Shown one piece after another: positions 17,675 through 27,328 of a DNA stretch of 64,000 nucleotides. The stretch spans positions 1 through 64,000 of the forward strand of contig CASGCE010000033.1 in the NCBI GenBank assembly GCA_949299935.1. Reading direction: 5' to 3'. The DNA is from an uncultured bacterium (lineage in GTDB: Bacteria; Cyanobacteriota; Vampirovibrionia; Gastranaerophilales; Gastranaerophilaceae). Under the pieces are notes generated by a model that did no database searches, was not told the DNA's origin, and saw only the letters and a program-made list of their open reading frames with translations. The first letter of the stretch is position 1, and each line of letters starts with the position of its first letter. The position numbers and the translations under genes were made by a program.

Positions 17675-18202
17675 ATGAAAAGCTCAACACTAAGAAGATC
17701 TAACCTTTCGAAGGAAAAAATGGCTGTTTTAGAAGCTCTTTCCAAATATAAACAAGATTCCGCTTATGATAATTCCCCAAATGTTTATGTTCGTCCAAAT
17801 AAGGAGAAGGAATTAGATTTGTTATGGCAGAATTTTAAAATTAGTCAAAAATCCGAAAAATCGCCTAGTGTCTATTTGGCAACAGGGTTTATTGCGGGAG
17901 CGGTAACCATGCTTATGTTGACGACTATTATTAGTTTTTCCGTAAAAAGTGGTGACGTAAGAGTTAATACTAATGATGCGAAGGTTAAAAATGAAAGTGT
18001 AAATTTTTTACCGGCAGGTGAGAGTGTTGCAAGAGAAGTTGAAACGTATACAGTGCAAAGCGGTGATACTGTTGAAAGCATACTAATTAGATTCTATGGT
18101 TCATATAGCCCCGAAAAAGCTTCTGCAATACAGAAAGCTAATAATTTGCAAAATTTAAACCGCCTTCAGATCGGTCAAAAATTGACAATTCCTATCGAAT
18201 AG
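17675..18202 (+). CDS. Membrane-anchored LysM protein
   Basis: About 175 residues from the ATG at 17675, which has GTGAGGTC upstream; an ATG at 17606 would add 23 residues but has no ribosome site. A charged cytoplasmic part (about 65 residues) is followed by one membrane helix (ATGFIAGAVTMLMLTTIISF), a short linker and a C-terminal LysM domain (VETYTVQSGDTVESIL...LNRLQIGQKLTIP). LysM binds peptidoglycan GlcNAc chains, so this tethers the inner membrane to the wall. Single-LysM proteins of this shape often assist division or secretion machines; no partner is evident. A terminator follows. Confidence 0.85.
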   Translation: MKSSTLRRSNLSKEKMAVLEALSKYKQDSAYDNSPNVYVRPNKEKELDLLWQNFKISQKSEKSPSVYLATGFIAGAVTMLMLTTIISFSVKSGDVRVNTNDAKVKNESVNFLPAGESVAREVETYTVQSGDTVESILIRFYGSYSPEKASAIQKANNLQNLNRLQIGQKLTIPIE

Positions 18203-18223
18203 TAAAAGGTATAAGAACAAAGG

Positions 18224-18254
18224 AGGTCACCATAAGATAAGGTGACCTTTTTTG
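18224..18254 (+). terminator. Intrinsic terminator
   Basis: AGGTCACC (18224-18231), 9-nt loop, GGTGACCT (18241-18248) and six Ts, after the LysM gene and ahead of the G-run prepilin. Confidence 0.88.
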
Positions 18255-18306
18255 TTGCCATTTTTTATAAAATATGCTACAATAAGCCAAAAGAAGGAGG
18301 CAGTTT

Positions 18307-19190
18307 ATGGAATTGGCAGAAGGGAATAACGGGGGGGGGCAACTCCTCTAAGCCAACGTAGCCGTTGGATCCGCCCAAATAGAGATTGGTCAAAATTAAC
18401 AAATAATGTTTTAAAAAGAGAAAGAGGCTTTACGTTAGCAGAGGTATTAATAACGCTCGGGATAATCGGTATAGTGGCGGCGATAACAATACCGACAGTC
18501 ACCTCAAAAATACAAGAATTTGTATTAAAAAACCAATTTAAGAAATTTTACAGTACATTTACCCAAGCGATATTTGGTGTGCAGACAAAAGCAGGTCGAC
18601 CTATAAAATGTCATTATTGGAGTAGCAATCCTTATTCAGGTAAATGTACTGCTACTTGTCCTGTAAAAAATGAATATGGTACGTGTATAAGTGGGAATGT
18701 ATGTGCTGAAACAGGGTTATCTATTCCTTCAGATTATGTTGGTCCTATGAGTGAGTGTCGAAAATTTCACGAAGAATTATTTACAAATACGCTAAAAACG
18801 GTAAAAATATGCAAAAACCATGCATATGAACAGGGTTGTTTACCGAAGGATTTTAGAGGTGCAGATATAGTCAATTCGGAAAAAAATCCTAACGGAAACT
18901 ATGATCCGGACGGAATTTTTTCAGATAGTCGAATAAAAAACAATTATCCTGTATTTGTTTTAGCAGATGGGACTTATTTTATAGGCTTTTCTATGTATTT
19001 CCCGGCAATGCCAGTATATACAGTCGATATAAATGGACATAAAGGTCCTAACAAATGGGGCTATGATATATTTTCATTTAGGTTAGATGGCAGTTTTAAC
19101 AATGGCATTTCAAATTTAACCGGTTGGACTTATGCCACGGAAAAGGGCGGTAAAACTTTTACTCAGATGTATGATGAATGTTTTAAATAG
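18307..19190 (+). CDS. Type IV prepilin-like protein with G9 run; start and body out of frame as read
   Basis: A pilin of the GFTLAEVLIT family whose start codon and body are in different frames. ATG 18307 has an AAGGAGG ribosome site 6 nt upstream. Its frame runs through nine Gs (18331-18339) and stops after NGGGQLL. One more G, two fewer, or a -1 ribosomal shift on the run joins it to NGGGATPLSQRS...RERG|FTLAEVLITLG, giving 294 residues with a 41-residue leader. Between run and signal the pilin frame has no stop and no ATG, GTG or TTG; the first usable start is a GTG inside the hydrophobic helix (18474). The body is Cys-rich with a VDINGHKGPN signature. It converges by 8 nt on the ATPase gene. 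Confidence 0.85.
18331..18367 (+). promoter_or_regulatory. G9 contingency/slippery run with downstream hairpin
   Basis: Nine Gs at 18331-18339 inside the prepilin leader, then CAACTCCTCTAAG and a hairpin (CCAACG..CGTTGG, about 18353-18367). A homopolymer followed by a stem is compatible with DNA slippage (phase variation), transcriptional slippage or -1 ribosomal frameshifting. Confidence 0.7.
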
Positions 19191-22119
19191 TTATACTATT
19201 TAACTGGCAAAATGATTTTAGGACATTTTTAGCTTTTTCTATTTCTGTGTAGATACGGTTATTTTTTGTCTGCTTAACTATTTCTGTTGCCTTTTCATAC
19301 ATTTTGCCGGCACCTTTTAAATATTCAGGTTGTCTGTCAGTTTTTAAAAGCCCAAGTTCTTGGAAATATTTCCCGTATAAAAGGTACAATCGTGACAGTA
19401 TGTCTTTCATATTAAATTTGCTTGCAAGAATGATGGCATTTTCTATTTGTATTTTTGCCGTTTCATAATCCGAAATTATAATACTTGCTTTTACAATTAT
19501 TATTTTTAGTAATATGATGAAAAAGTAATTGTTAATTTTGGGATTTTGAGCTACATCTATGGCTTGAGAGGCAATTTCTATTGCAGCATGAGGTCCTTCA
19601 ACATCAAGTGTGGCATCTGCTATCAAATACCAAGTCAAAAGTGCACCAAGTGCTATTTTTTCTTTAGCAAAATAGGTTATTTGATCATTGTATATCTCAA
19701 GTGCCTGTCGGGATTGCTCATTATCTTTGAATATTTTGCCAAGCAAGGTTTTTAAAATATTTTTGGTGAAATTATCACCACAATTGTTTGCGAATGTGAC
19801 TACCTGGAATAAGTCCTCTTGAAGTCCGTCATATTGTTCTTTGAAAAAATTGTTTAATATCTCTACCAGATTCCAACGGAGTATAGTTTCATTATCCATA
19901 GTGTTGGTTTTATATAGATTCAAAATGTCCTCAAGTATGGTTTCAGAGGTATAAAAATCGCCCTTCATAGTATTGGCAAAAGCTAAAGTAAGTTTGCTTT
20001 TACAAATGAATAAGTCATCTTTGATATTGTTTCTGTCAATAATATCAAAGATAATTGTTAATATTTCAAAAGAACGATCATTACCCTGTAAAACAAGCGC
20101 ATTGGCCAATATTAAGTAAGATTTTAACCATGTTTCATATACAAATTCATAAGAAATCTTTGATTTGGGTAATTTAGCAAGAAATTCATCCAAAACGGGC
20201 ATGATGTCGTTATCAATAGTATTTATAATTTCTCCGCAATTTCCTATATTTAACAACGCTTCAAGTTTTGATGCCTTCAAAAGAGCAATTTCAAGTTTGT
20301 GTTCGGGCGGCACTTTTAAAAGTACATTATCAACACATTCTACATTACCGTAATAGTTACCGGTTCTTAAACAACAGTATGATAAATATCCTAAAAGTTC
20401 AATTTCCTTGGGACTGTTCCCGACCGCTTTAGCGTTTGATATCGCGTCGGGTAAAAATTCAAGTGCTTCTTTCGGGTTGTAATCAGATAAAATTTTGCCC
20501 AATCTTTCAGAAATATTGTACCTGGTTTTAATTGTTTCACTTTCATCAAGTTCGTTTATCAAAGCAAGACACTGCTTTTGAGAAATTACATAAAGATTAG
20601 TGTCGCCAATATAAGCAGCTAGTCTGGTGTTTTTGGTCCAAATATCAAGGGCAAGCTGTGTTTGTTTGAGGTTTTGGGCTATAATTCCCAATATTGCATT
20701 CGAATTCATGATGAAATTTTGCATTGAATTTTTGATTTTTATGTTTATATCAATGAAATCTTTATCATTTTTTGAGCTTGTAAGAATGTTTTCCCAAAGT
20801 AAAAGATTCTTGAATTCATAAAAAATTTCATTAATCGGTTCAATAAAATGCATTTCCCTTAAATAATCTATAATTTCGTTAAAATTTTTTTCATTAAAGT
20901 TGAATATTTCTTTTAATAATGCAAGATTAATCTTGTCACCTAAAACAGATGCACCAACTAAAGTTTTATATGCTATAGGATTAACCTCTTTAAGATTTTT
21001 TAAACGTTCTGAGATTATTTCCGCAAAGGTATTCGGCAGCTTGAAGGGTTTGTCCCCGATTTGACAGTCAAAACAATAACTTAATGCTTGTTCCAGAAAT
21101 GCCGGATGACCTTTGCTTTTGACGATAATTTCATTACGTTCAAATTCATTTGTGTACGAAAATGCTTCTTCATAAGCTTTGCATAAGTCATCCATTTCGG
21201 TGTTATTTAAAGGTGCTAGACCTATATCAAGGTACATGTTGTCATCAAATAAATAAAAATAACCTTTTGCAGGTTTAGGTTCACTGTACATCATAACGAG
21301 ATGCATTTTATCCGACAAATTCTCGCGTTTCAGAAGATTATTCAGAAATTCAAATGAAAACCCGTCTATAAAGTCAAAGTTATCCGCTATAATAATAAAT
21401 TTACCGATTTTGGCAATTTTGTCAAAAACTTTGTATAGCATATTGAAGGTTTTCTTTTTGTTGATGAGTAAATCTTCAAAATTCCCGAATTGCGACGAAT
21501 ATAGAAAATTTATAAAACTGTTAATTTCAAAACCTGTCATTTCTGCAAATTCATTTTGAAAAAATTTAACAGCATCCTTTTTAAAATTCGGTGTGTTAAC
21601 GCAAAAATTAGGTAAATTAAACAAGTTGAGAATCAAGTCTTGAATCATACCACCGGGCGTAAGCTGTGTTAACGGAGTACATTTGCCAAACATCCATATA
21701 AACTTGTAATCATGAAGTTTTTGGATTGTTTCTTTTAAAACGTAGCTTTTGCCTATGCCTTTTTCACCGCTTAGGGAGAATATTTTTATATTATCAGATA
21801 TAATACCTTGTGTTAGAGCCGTTACGGCATTTTTTTGCGAGAGTAAATTCGGTCTATATTCAAGCGTATCCACCTGCGTAAATTCTTCTGTATTTTCAAA
21901 TGGTATGCCGCATTTACGACATTTTTTTGAATTCGGAAAATTCACACTGTTACAATGCGGACAAATTTTTAATATTTCTTTCCCGCATTTTTTGCATTTA
22001 AGATCAAAAATAGAGTTTACCGTGTTACAATTTTTGCAAAGTAAACCGGTTCTGGTCTTGCAATACGGGCATTTGAGCGTATTTTCCGGAATTATTTTTT
22101 TACATACTGGACATCTCAT
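19183..22119 (-). CDS. Zinc-ribbon AAA/STAND-type ATPase with helical-repeat C-terminus
   Basis: A 978-residue protein. The first 75 residues hold six CxxC motifs (C3/C6, C17/C20, C28/C31, C42/C45, C53/C56, C67/C70), that is three zinc ribbons. An ATPase domain follows with Walker A GEKGIGKS (118-125) and Walker B-like IIIADNFDF. The last ~550 residues are TPR-like helical repeats. This is the shape of STAND signalling ATPases (MalT/AfsR type), where ligand binding to the repeats triggers ATP-driven assembly; no effector domain is recognisable, so zinc ribbons may serve as the output. It ends 8 nt inside the prepilin gene and starts 9 nt after the sigma-like gene, probably in one operon. Confidence 0.8.
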   Translation of the reverse strand: MRCPVCKKIIPENTLKCPYCKTRTGLLCKNCNTVNSIFDLKCKKCGKEILKICPHCNSVNFPNSKKCRKCGIPFENTEEFTQVDTLEYRPNLLSQKNAVTALTQGIISDNIKIFSLSGEKGIGKSYVLKETIQKLHDYKFIWMFGKCTPLTQLTPGGMIQDLILNLFNLPNFCVNTPNFKKDAVKFFQNEFAEMTGFEINSFINFLYSSQFGNFEDLLINKKKTFNMLYKVFDKIAKIGKFIIIADNFDFIDGFSFEFLNNLLKRENLSDKMHLVMMYSEPKPAKGYFYLFDDNMYLDIGLAPLNNTEMDDLCKAYEEAFSYTNEFERNEIIVKSKGHPAFLEQALSYCFDCQIGDKPFKLPNTFAEIISERLKNLKEVNPIAYKTLVGASVLGDKINLALLKEIFNFNEKNFNEIIDYLREMHFIEPINEIFYEFKNLLLWENILTSSKNDKDFIDINIKIKNSMQNFIMNSNAILGIIAQNLKQTQLALDIWTKNTRLAAYIGDTNLYVISQKQCLALINELDESETIKTRYNISERLGKILSDYNPKEALEFLPDAISNAKAVGNSPKEIELLGYLSYCCLRTGNYYGNVECVDNVLLKVPPEHKLEIALLKASKLEALLNIGNCGEIINTIDNDIMPVLDEFLAKLPKSKISYEFVYETWLKSYLILANALVLQGNDRSFEILTIIFDIIDRNNIKDDLFICKSKLTLAFANTMKGDFYTSETILEDILNLYKTNTMDNETILRWNLVEILNNFFKEQYDGLQEDLFQVVTFANNCGDNFTKNILKTLLGKIFKDNEQSRQALEIYNDQITYFAKEKIALGALLTWYLIADATLDVEGPHAAIEIASQAIDVAQNPKINNYFFIILLKIIIVKASIIISDYETAKIQIENAIILASKFNMKDILSRLYLLYGKYFQELGLLKTDRQPEYLKGAGKMYEKATEIVKQTKNNRIYTEIEKAKNVLKSFCQLNSITI

Positions 22120-22127
22120 AGTTTTAC

Positions 22128-22688
22128 CTAGTTAAACGATTCTTTGACTTTTTTCATTAATTTAAATAATCGTTTTGAAACTTCTGATTGGGATAAACCA
22201 AGTTCTTTAGAAATTTCTTTCTGAGTCATTCCATTATCATATCGCAATTTATAAATTTGTAAATACTGTTTATTGGTATCTTCTTCATTAATCTTATTAA
22301 TAAGGTTGGCAACTTGTTTAATAGTATCCTTTTGTACCGCCAATTCTTCAGGAGAAAATTCAATATTAAAATTCCAGTAAGAGACTTCAATCTCATTAAA
22401 TTTATTAGATATTGTTTCGTCGGTCAAGAGTTCATTTGAGGGAATGTAGCCGGACTTGGTTCTCCTTAACCTTCCGGAATCTTTTAATACATTTATTATT
22501 GACGTAGAGGCAATCTTTTTTAAGTAAGCCTCTAATGCTATATCAGAGGTTACTATATTAACTATTCCCAAAGAACGTTTGCAGGTTTCGTTGAAAAAAT
22601 CCTCATATAAATCTTCATTATTTGAAAATTTTTTGTTATTTTTTATTATTTTTTCTATCAAATCTAATTTATCTTGCGCCAAATCCAC
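22128..22688 (-). CDS. Sigma-70-like regulator (region 4 helix-turn-helix)
   Basis: A 186-residue protein with a GTG start (GAGGAGA 8 nt upstream). The last 60 residues are a sigma region-4 type helix-turn-helix (NGMTQKEISKELGLSQSEVSKR, about 152-173). The N-terminal half is helical and could be a divergent region 2. It is most likely an alternative sigma factor, less likely a sigma-like transcription regulator. TATAAT lies just upstream (complement of about 22711-22716). It sits between the DUF1822-TonB gene and the zinc-ribbon ATPase gene, a module that looks regulatory. Confidence 0.75.
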   Translation of the reverse strand: MDLAQDKLDLIEKIIKNNKKFSNNEDLYEDFFNETCKRSLGIVNIVTSDIALEAYLKKIASTSIINVLKDSGRLRRTKSGYIPSNELLTDETISNKFNEIEVSYWNFNIEFSPEELAVQKDTIKQVANLINKINEEDTNKQYLQIYKLRYDNGMTQKEISKELGLSQSEVSKRLFKLMKKVKESFN

Positions 22689-22721
22689 AGTAAAGTCTCC
22701 TCTACGAGTATTATAGCATAT

Positions 22722-25400
22722 TTATAGATATATTTTAAGAGCTAACTGTATGTTATCTCCAACAATCACACCAGCAGGGGCTTTCAATACTTTCAGGGTA
22801 TCATTTACAGTTCGTAACACTATATCATCAATCTGGGTAGAACCGCTGGATTGGAGTATTTTAGCATTTTCAATAGTCCCTTCTTTAGATAAGACAATAT
22901 TTACCTGAATTTGTTTTGAGTAGGCATATTCGGTTGCAAGCAATAAATCACTGGAAAGTGAAAGCTTAAGGCTTTTGCCGGCTGTTTGTAAATATTTTCT
23001 AAAAGTATCATTATACGATACGTAATCCGGAACTGACCAGGATAATTTTTTAACGTCAAGATAAGGAGTTTCTATAATTGGTGCTTTAGGCTTATTAGCA
23101 CTCTTTATGGCAGCATCAGCCGTATCCTCAAGTTTTGGTTTAACCTCCGGAAGAATCATATTATCTTGCGGAAGTTCTTGTTCATCCAGTTTGGGAAGAT
23201 TTTTTTCAAGAATACTAGTAGGATTTTGTTCAGCCTTTTGTTTATCGGTTTTACTAAATGATGAGTATATTAACAAGGAAGCAAGTGCGGCAACAATTAT
23301 GGTTGCAATGGCAATAGCTTTTTTACCTTTTTCCGGTGTTGTCGTTTTATATTGAAATTCACTTGTTTCATCTTGTAAAGTACCGTCATTCTGGTATAGC
23401 ACTTTTAATTTTTCCAGTTCATCATTATCTTCTGTGTTGATTGGTTGATTTATGTCTATATTAAATTCTCCGGTGGCATCGACTTGGTTAGTGATTACTG
23501 TTGAATTTTCGTAGGATACCACCTTGTTATCGGATTTATTGGAAGTTTCATCGGATTTATCACCTAAAGATTCCAAAAATTCGTCAGTACTACTTGGTTG
23601 TTCTTCTGAAATTACGGCAGATAATTCATCAAGAGTTACGGGTCTTTCAAAGTCCAATTCTTCATCCGTATGTTCATACGATTCTGCATTGTTTGCATAT
23701 AGACCGTCTAATTCTTCTATTGTGGTAGTTTGAATGGATTCTTCCTCTTTAACCGGTTCATAGTTATTATCTTGTGGAGGTTCCAAATCTTCAAATAATG
23801 TCTTAGTTTGTTCTACATTTTCATCATTGTTGTTTGTTTCATCAATTAAGACAGGAGAAATATCTTCCAGTGGGGTTATTTCATCATCTTTGAAAGGTAA
23901 TTCTTCCTGAAGTTTCATGTCATCTCTTTCGCCAAGATTTTCAAAATTAGTTACCTCAGTATCCGTATCAGAAGTTACAGTTTTTTCATAATTCCCAAAA
24001 TCTTCTGACAAATTGTTTATATCGTCAAAATCTCGGACATTTTCATCACCAGAGATTGCATTTTCAGCAGTATCAAAAGGCAGTTCATCAAACTCACGCA
24101 GGTGAATTTTTTCAACAGTGGAATTTGTATCCGTGCTGTCGGATAAATCAGGTAAATTATCAGAAAAGTCTAATTCGGTTTTGTCTGCTTTCAAATCAGA
24201 TAAATCAAATTTTTCTTCAGAAGTTTGTAATGTGTCATCAATAGCCTGTTCAGATATATCAAAAGGTTCTTCAAATAAGTCATTATGAATTGTTTTAGAT
24301 TTTATATCAGCAGGTTCATCATTTAGTGGTAGTTCTTGTATATCATTTTCGTGTGCGAGTTCTTCATTTGTTGCAAAAAATTCATCAGCATTATCCAAAG
24401 TCAAATCATCAGATATATTTGCGACGGTATCTTCGGCAGGGGATTCTTCTATAATACTTTCGGTTGAATTATGCAGGTCAGATTCATTATTATAAAGATT
24501 TTCGTTGGCATCGTTTGATAGAGGTTCATCAAAGTTTGTATCAGGCAGATTGATTTCGGAGTTATCTTTCAATTCGTCTTGTTCAAAAGAAGAATTTTCA
24601 TCTGACAAATTACCAACAGTTTCAAATTCATCTGTTTTTTCAAACAGATCAAATTCATCCTGTGCAGGTGGAACAGCACCGAAATCAGCATATTCTGAAA
24701 GTACTGAAAAATCTTCATTAGTTGCAACATGATAGGAAATCCATTCAAAGTTGTCAAATTCAACCAAATCTTCACGCAAAGTAGAACTTTTTAAAAGCAT
24801 TTTGAGAAGATTTCGTTTGTCATTGTCGTTGATATCATGATCAATAAGCTGTATTGCGAGATTTTCCCAGTTTTCAAGTTCTTCTTGTGAAATTGCTTCT
24901 GTGGTGTTATTATTAAAGTTTTCTATATATGATTTCAGATCAGAAGGATGTGATAATTTTTCTTTTTCAATGAAATAGTACTTATCATTATGATTATTTT
25001 TGTTGATAAGTTTGGGTTCAAAAAAACCAAGAAACTTTACACAAGATTCATCTTCTAAAACCTTAAATACAAGGTAAATATCAGGAGTCAAGTCATACTC
25101 AAAATGCGATTTAGGAATAAAAATAAAGTTTTCATCATAGACCATTCTCACATCCAAATGTATATTAGGCAGCATTATGTCTGCTATGTCAAACTCTTCA
25201 CGAATTTTGTATATATTATGCAAATTGTAAACATTTGAAACACTAATTTCTTCCTGAGCCAGATATTTCATGGCAAGCTCGCTTGCGAGCGCATTGATAT
25301 ATACCCGTTTTAATGTATCCTCAAGAGTAAACCCTTTCGCTAATCGTGATGCTTTGCTTTTATCTTTTTCCTCTATATAAATTAAAGTTTCTTGTTCCAT
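22722..25400 (-). CDS. DUF1822-like protein with acidic linker, membrane helix and TonB-type C-terminus
   Basis: An 892-residue protein in four parts. Residues 1-170 resemble the cyanobacterial DUF1822 family (VYINALASELAMKYL, an ADIMLPNIHLDVR-like strand, IPKSHFEYD and FLGFFEPK). Residues about 200-680 are a very acidic, Asp/Glu/Asn/Ser-rich, probably disordered linker. One membrane helix follows (AIAIATIIVAALASLLIYSS, about 695-714). The last 100 residues resemble a TonB C-terminal domain (VNIVLSKEGTIENAKILQSSG...LKAPAG). So a cytoplasmic sensor-like head is joined through the membrane to a periplasmic TonB fold. GGGAG precedes the ATG. Upstream of the sigma-like gene by 33 nt. Confidence 0.7.
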   Translation of the reverse strand: MEQETLIYIEEKDKSKASRLAKGFTLEDTLKRVYINALASELAMKYLAQEEISVSNVYNLHNIYKIREEFDIADIMLPNIHLDVRMVYDENFIFIPKSHFEYDLTPDIYLVFKVLEDESCVKFLGFFEPKLINKNNHNDKYYFIEKEKLSHPSDLKSYIENFNNNTTEAISQEELENWENLAIQLIDHDINDNDKRNLLKMLLKSSTLREDLVEFDNFEWISYHVATNEDFSVLSEYADFGAVPPAQDEFDLFEKTDEFETVGNLSDENSSFEQDELKDNSEINLPDTNFDEPLSNDANENLYNNESDLHNSTESIIEESPAEDTVANISDDLTLDNADEFFATNEELAHENDIQELPLNDEPADIKSKTIHNDLFEEPFDISEQAIDDTLQTSEEKFDLSDLKADKTELDFSDNLPDLSDSTDTNSTVEKIHLREFDELPFDTAENAISGDENVRDFDDINNLSEDFGNYEKTVTSDTDTEVTNFENLGERDDMKLQEELPFKDDEITPLEDISPVLIDETNNNDENVEQTKTLFEDLEPPQDNNYEPVKEEESIQTTTIEELDGLYANNAESYEHTDEELDFERPVTLDELSAVISEEQPSSTDEFLESLGDKSDETSNKSDNKVVSYENSTVITNQVDATGEFNIDINQPINTEDNDELEKLKVLYQNDGTLQDETSEFQYKTTTPEKGKKAIAIATIIVAALASLLIYSSFSKTDKQKAEQNPTSILEKNLPKLDEQELPQDNMILPEVKPKLEDTADAAIKSANKPKAPIIETPYLDVKKLSWSVPDYVSYNDTFRKYLQTAGKSLKLSLSSDLLLATEYAYSKQIQVNIVLSKEGTIENAKILQSSGSTQIDDIVLRTVNDTLKVLKAPAGVIVGDNIQLALKIYL

Positions 25401-25575
25401 GCATTTTCTCCCTTTAATTTATAAGATGGCATAGTAATAAAAATTATTCCAAAAGTATTGTAAATTTTTGTAACAATTGTTGAATATTTTTCCAGTTCCG
25501 GTCAAAATCATGATATCAGAGGGTTTGTATGTTGTAGAAATTTGATAAAATAATGTAGTAATAGGAGGTTTATGT

Positions 25576-25941
25576 ATGATAAATTCTGTTTCCGCCGTAA
25601 GTTTTAAAGGTGCTGCGTCCGAGATGTCAGCGCAAGAACGTATTAATGCACCGGGTAAATACACCAGAACCAATTCTTCCGGGTCTAAAACAGAAGGTGC
25701 ACCTAAGAAAAAACATGGCTTTTTAAAGAATTTAGCCCGCTTAGTGGTTGCCGGAGCCGTTGTTGGTGGTGCATTGCTTTTAGGATTTAGAAAGAATGTT
25801 CTAAATGTCCTCGATGATGCGGCATTAAGTGACGCTAAGTTTATGCAAAAAGTAGGACATTACTTGGGTAAGTTTGGTAAATATATTGACGAAAAAGTCT
25901 GGAGCAGACTCCCGTTTGTTAATAAGAATGCTGTGGCTTAG
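25576..25941 (+). CDS. Small VSFKG-type protein with one membrane segment
   Basis: A 121-residue protein that begins MINSVSAVSFKG, an N-terminal signature I associate with many proteins of gut Melainabacteria, function unknown. Its middle is a basic Gly/Ser/Lys segment, then a hydrophobic Ala/Gly/Val helix (LVVAGAVVGGALLLGF, about 54-70) and an amphipathic C-terminal part. AGGAGG precedes the start. Nothing suggests a catalytic role. It is monocistronic, divergent from the DUF1822 gene. Confidence 0.7.
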   Translation: MINSVSAVSFKGAASEMSAQERINAPGKYTRTNSSGSKTEGAPKKKHGFLKNLARLVVAGAVVGGALLLGFRKNVLNVLDDAALSDAKFMQKVGHYLGKFGKYIDEKVWSRLPFVNKNAVA

Positions 25942-25979
25942 TCCTATAAAATAGTCAGACTGATTTATTTGTATAATGG

Positions 25980-26010
25980 AAAAGACCTTTTTGATAAAAG
26001 GTCTTTTCTA
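25980..26010. terminator. Bidirectional terminator
   Basis: AAAAGACCTTTT, loop TTGAT, AAAAGGTCTTTT between the convergent small-protein and hemW genes. Confidence 0.85.
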
Positions 26011-26017
26011 TTATATT

Positions 26018-27088
26018 CTATTCTAAAAATTCGGATAAAATAACATTACTTATTAAAATACCTTCCGTATTAAGAGCATATCCATTTTGTGTTTGTTTAA
26101 TAAATTTATGATATTTTTCAATAATTTTTTTATATTTTTTATCAAAATTTATATTAAATTTTTTATTTATCTGTTTTACATTAATTCCGATGATTTTTCT
26201 AAAACCCAGAAATATTTCTTCTTCAAGTTGCTGTTGTTGGGTCAGGACATTTTCAATCAAATGTTTAGTAGGATTTTTAATATAATCGTCAAGATTTTTT
26301 GGATTTGAATACCTGATATTTTTGACATAACCGTGAGCAGCTGCTCCAAACCCGTAATAATTACGGTTATTCCAATAGTTTAAATTATGTATTGAAGGTT
26401 TTTTACCGAAATTGCTGATTTCATAATGAGTAAAGTTTTGTAAGACCTCTAAAGCACTCAGATACATTTCGGCCTGCATGTCTTCATCTCCAAGATTTTC
26501 TGGAGTGTGTGAGTAAAAATAGCAGCATTCGTCTATTTTTAATCCATACAAGGATATATGTTGTATGTCAAAAGTAGTTGCGTATCTAAGGTCATTTATA
26601 AACATAGCTTTAGTCTGACCGGGTAATCCATATATGAAATCAACGCTAATATTATTAAAACCTGCATTTTTTGCAAATTTTATTGCACTAACAGTTTGAG
26701 CGGATGTATGTCGGCGGCCTATTATTTTCAGAATATCATCGTTAAAAGTCTGACACCCCAAGCTTATACGATTAATCCCTATTGCTTTTAATCCGTTTAA
26801 ATAATCTTGTGTAAGTGTTTCAGGATTGAGTTCCGCAGTAATTTCCGGTGATTTTGTATAATTGAACAATTCCAGTAATGTTTTAAATTCATGAATTGTC
26901 AACAATGAAGGGGTTCCGCCTCCAAAGTATAATGTTTTGAGTGGTTCTCCCATGTATTTTTTGTTAATTTCTTTTATAAGTGCTTTGATGTAATGTTCTT
27001 TTAATTCAAGTTTAGGATACGAAACAAAAGAACAGTACTTACATTTTGATTTACAAAAAGGTATGTGGATATATGCGCTATTGACCAT
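26018..27088 (-). CDS. hemW: Heme chaperone HemW (radical SAM)
   Basis: HemN-like radical-SAM protein that binds heme and inserts it into target proteins. The cluster motif CKSKCKYCSF has three cysteines and lacks the fourth Cys of true HemN, which marks HemW. YFGGGTPSLL (about 54-63), RISLGCQTFND and the HemN C-terminal domain are present. 356 residues is typical. TAAAAT stands exactly 6 nt before the ATG and no Shine-Dalgarno is visible, so the mRNA is probably leaderless. It is monocistronic with a shared terminator. Confidence 0.92.
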   Translation of the reverse strand: MVNSAYIHIPFCKSKCKYCSFVSYPKLELKEHYIKALIKEINKKYMGEPLKTLYFGGGTPSLLTIHEFKTLLELFNYTKSPEITAELNPETLTQDYLNGLKAIGINRISLGCQTFNDDILKIIGRRHTSAQTVSAIKFAKNAGFNNISVDFIYGLPGQTKAMFINDLRYATTFDIQHISLYGLKIDECCYFYSHTPENLGDEDMQAEMYLSALEVLQNFTHYEISNFGKKPSIHNLNYWNNRNYYGFGAAAHGYVKNIRYSNPKNLDDYIKNPTKHLIENVLTQQQQLEEEIFLGFRKIIGINVKQINKKFNINFDKKYKKIIEKYHKFIKQTQNGYALNTEGILISNVILSEFLE

Positions 27089-27094
27089 AAAAGT

Positions 27095-27100
27095 ATTTTA
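27095..27100 (-). promoter_or_regulatory. -10 hexamer TAAAAT of a leaderless gene
   Basis: TAAAAT, six bases (ACTTTT), ATG of hemW. No ribosome site. Confidence 0.45.
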
Positions 27101-27328
27101 CTATGAAAATTCCATACAGGTGTTTTTTGTATCGTTGCAAGAGTAATGAGTACAATTGAATTTATTGTAAACTTCTTTAGATAATTTGCTGTTTGTAGTC
27201 CAACATATAACGCGAATTTGTCAATAAGCTTAATTGTGGTGCCGTATCCTGTAATGATGTCAGGATGAAATTTTAAAACAAATTTTTGATTTTATCGCAA
27301 TTATTGAACTGATTTTATAGAGCAAAAT

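Noticed and set aside
18474-19190. Taking the GTG at 18474 (and TTGs at 48776, 62692) as true prepilin starts
   Set aside because: They fall inside the hydrophobic pilin helix or signal motif and would remove the cleavage site; the Shine-Dalgarno-led ATGs before the runs are far better.
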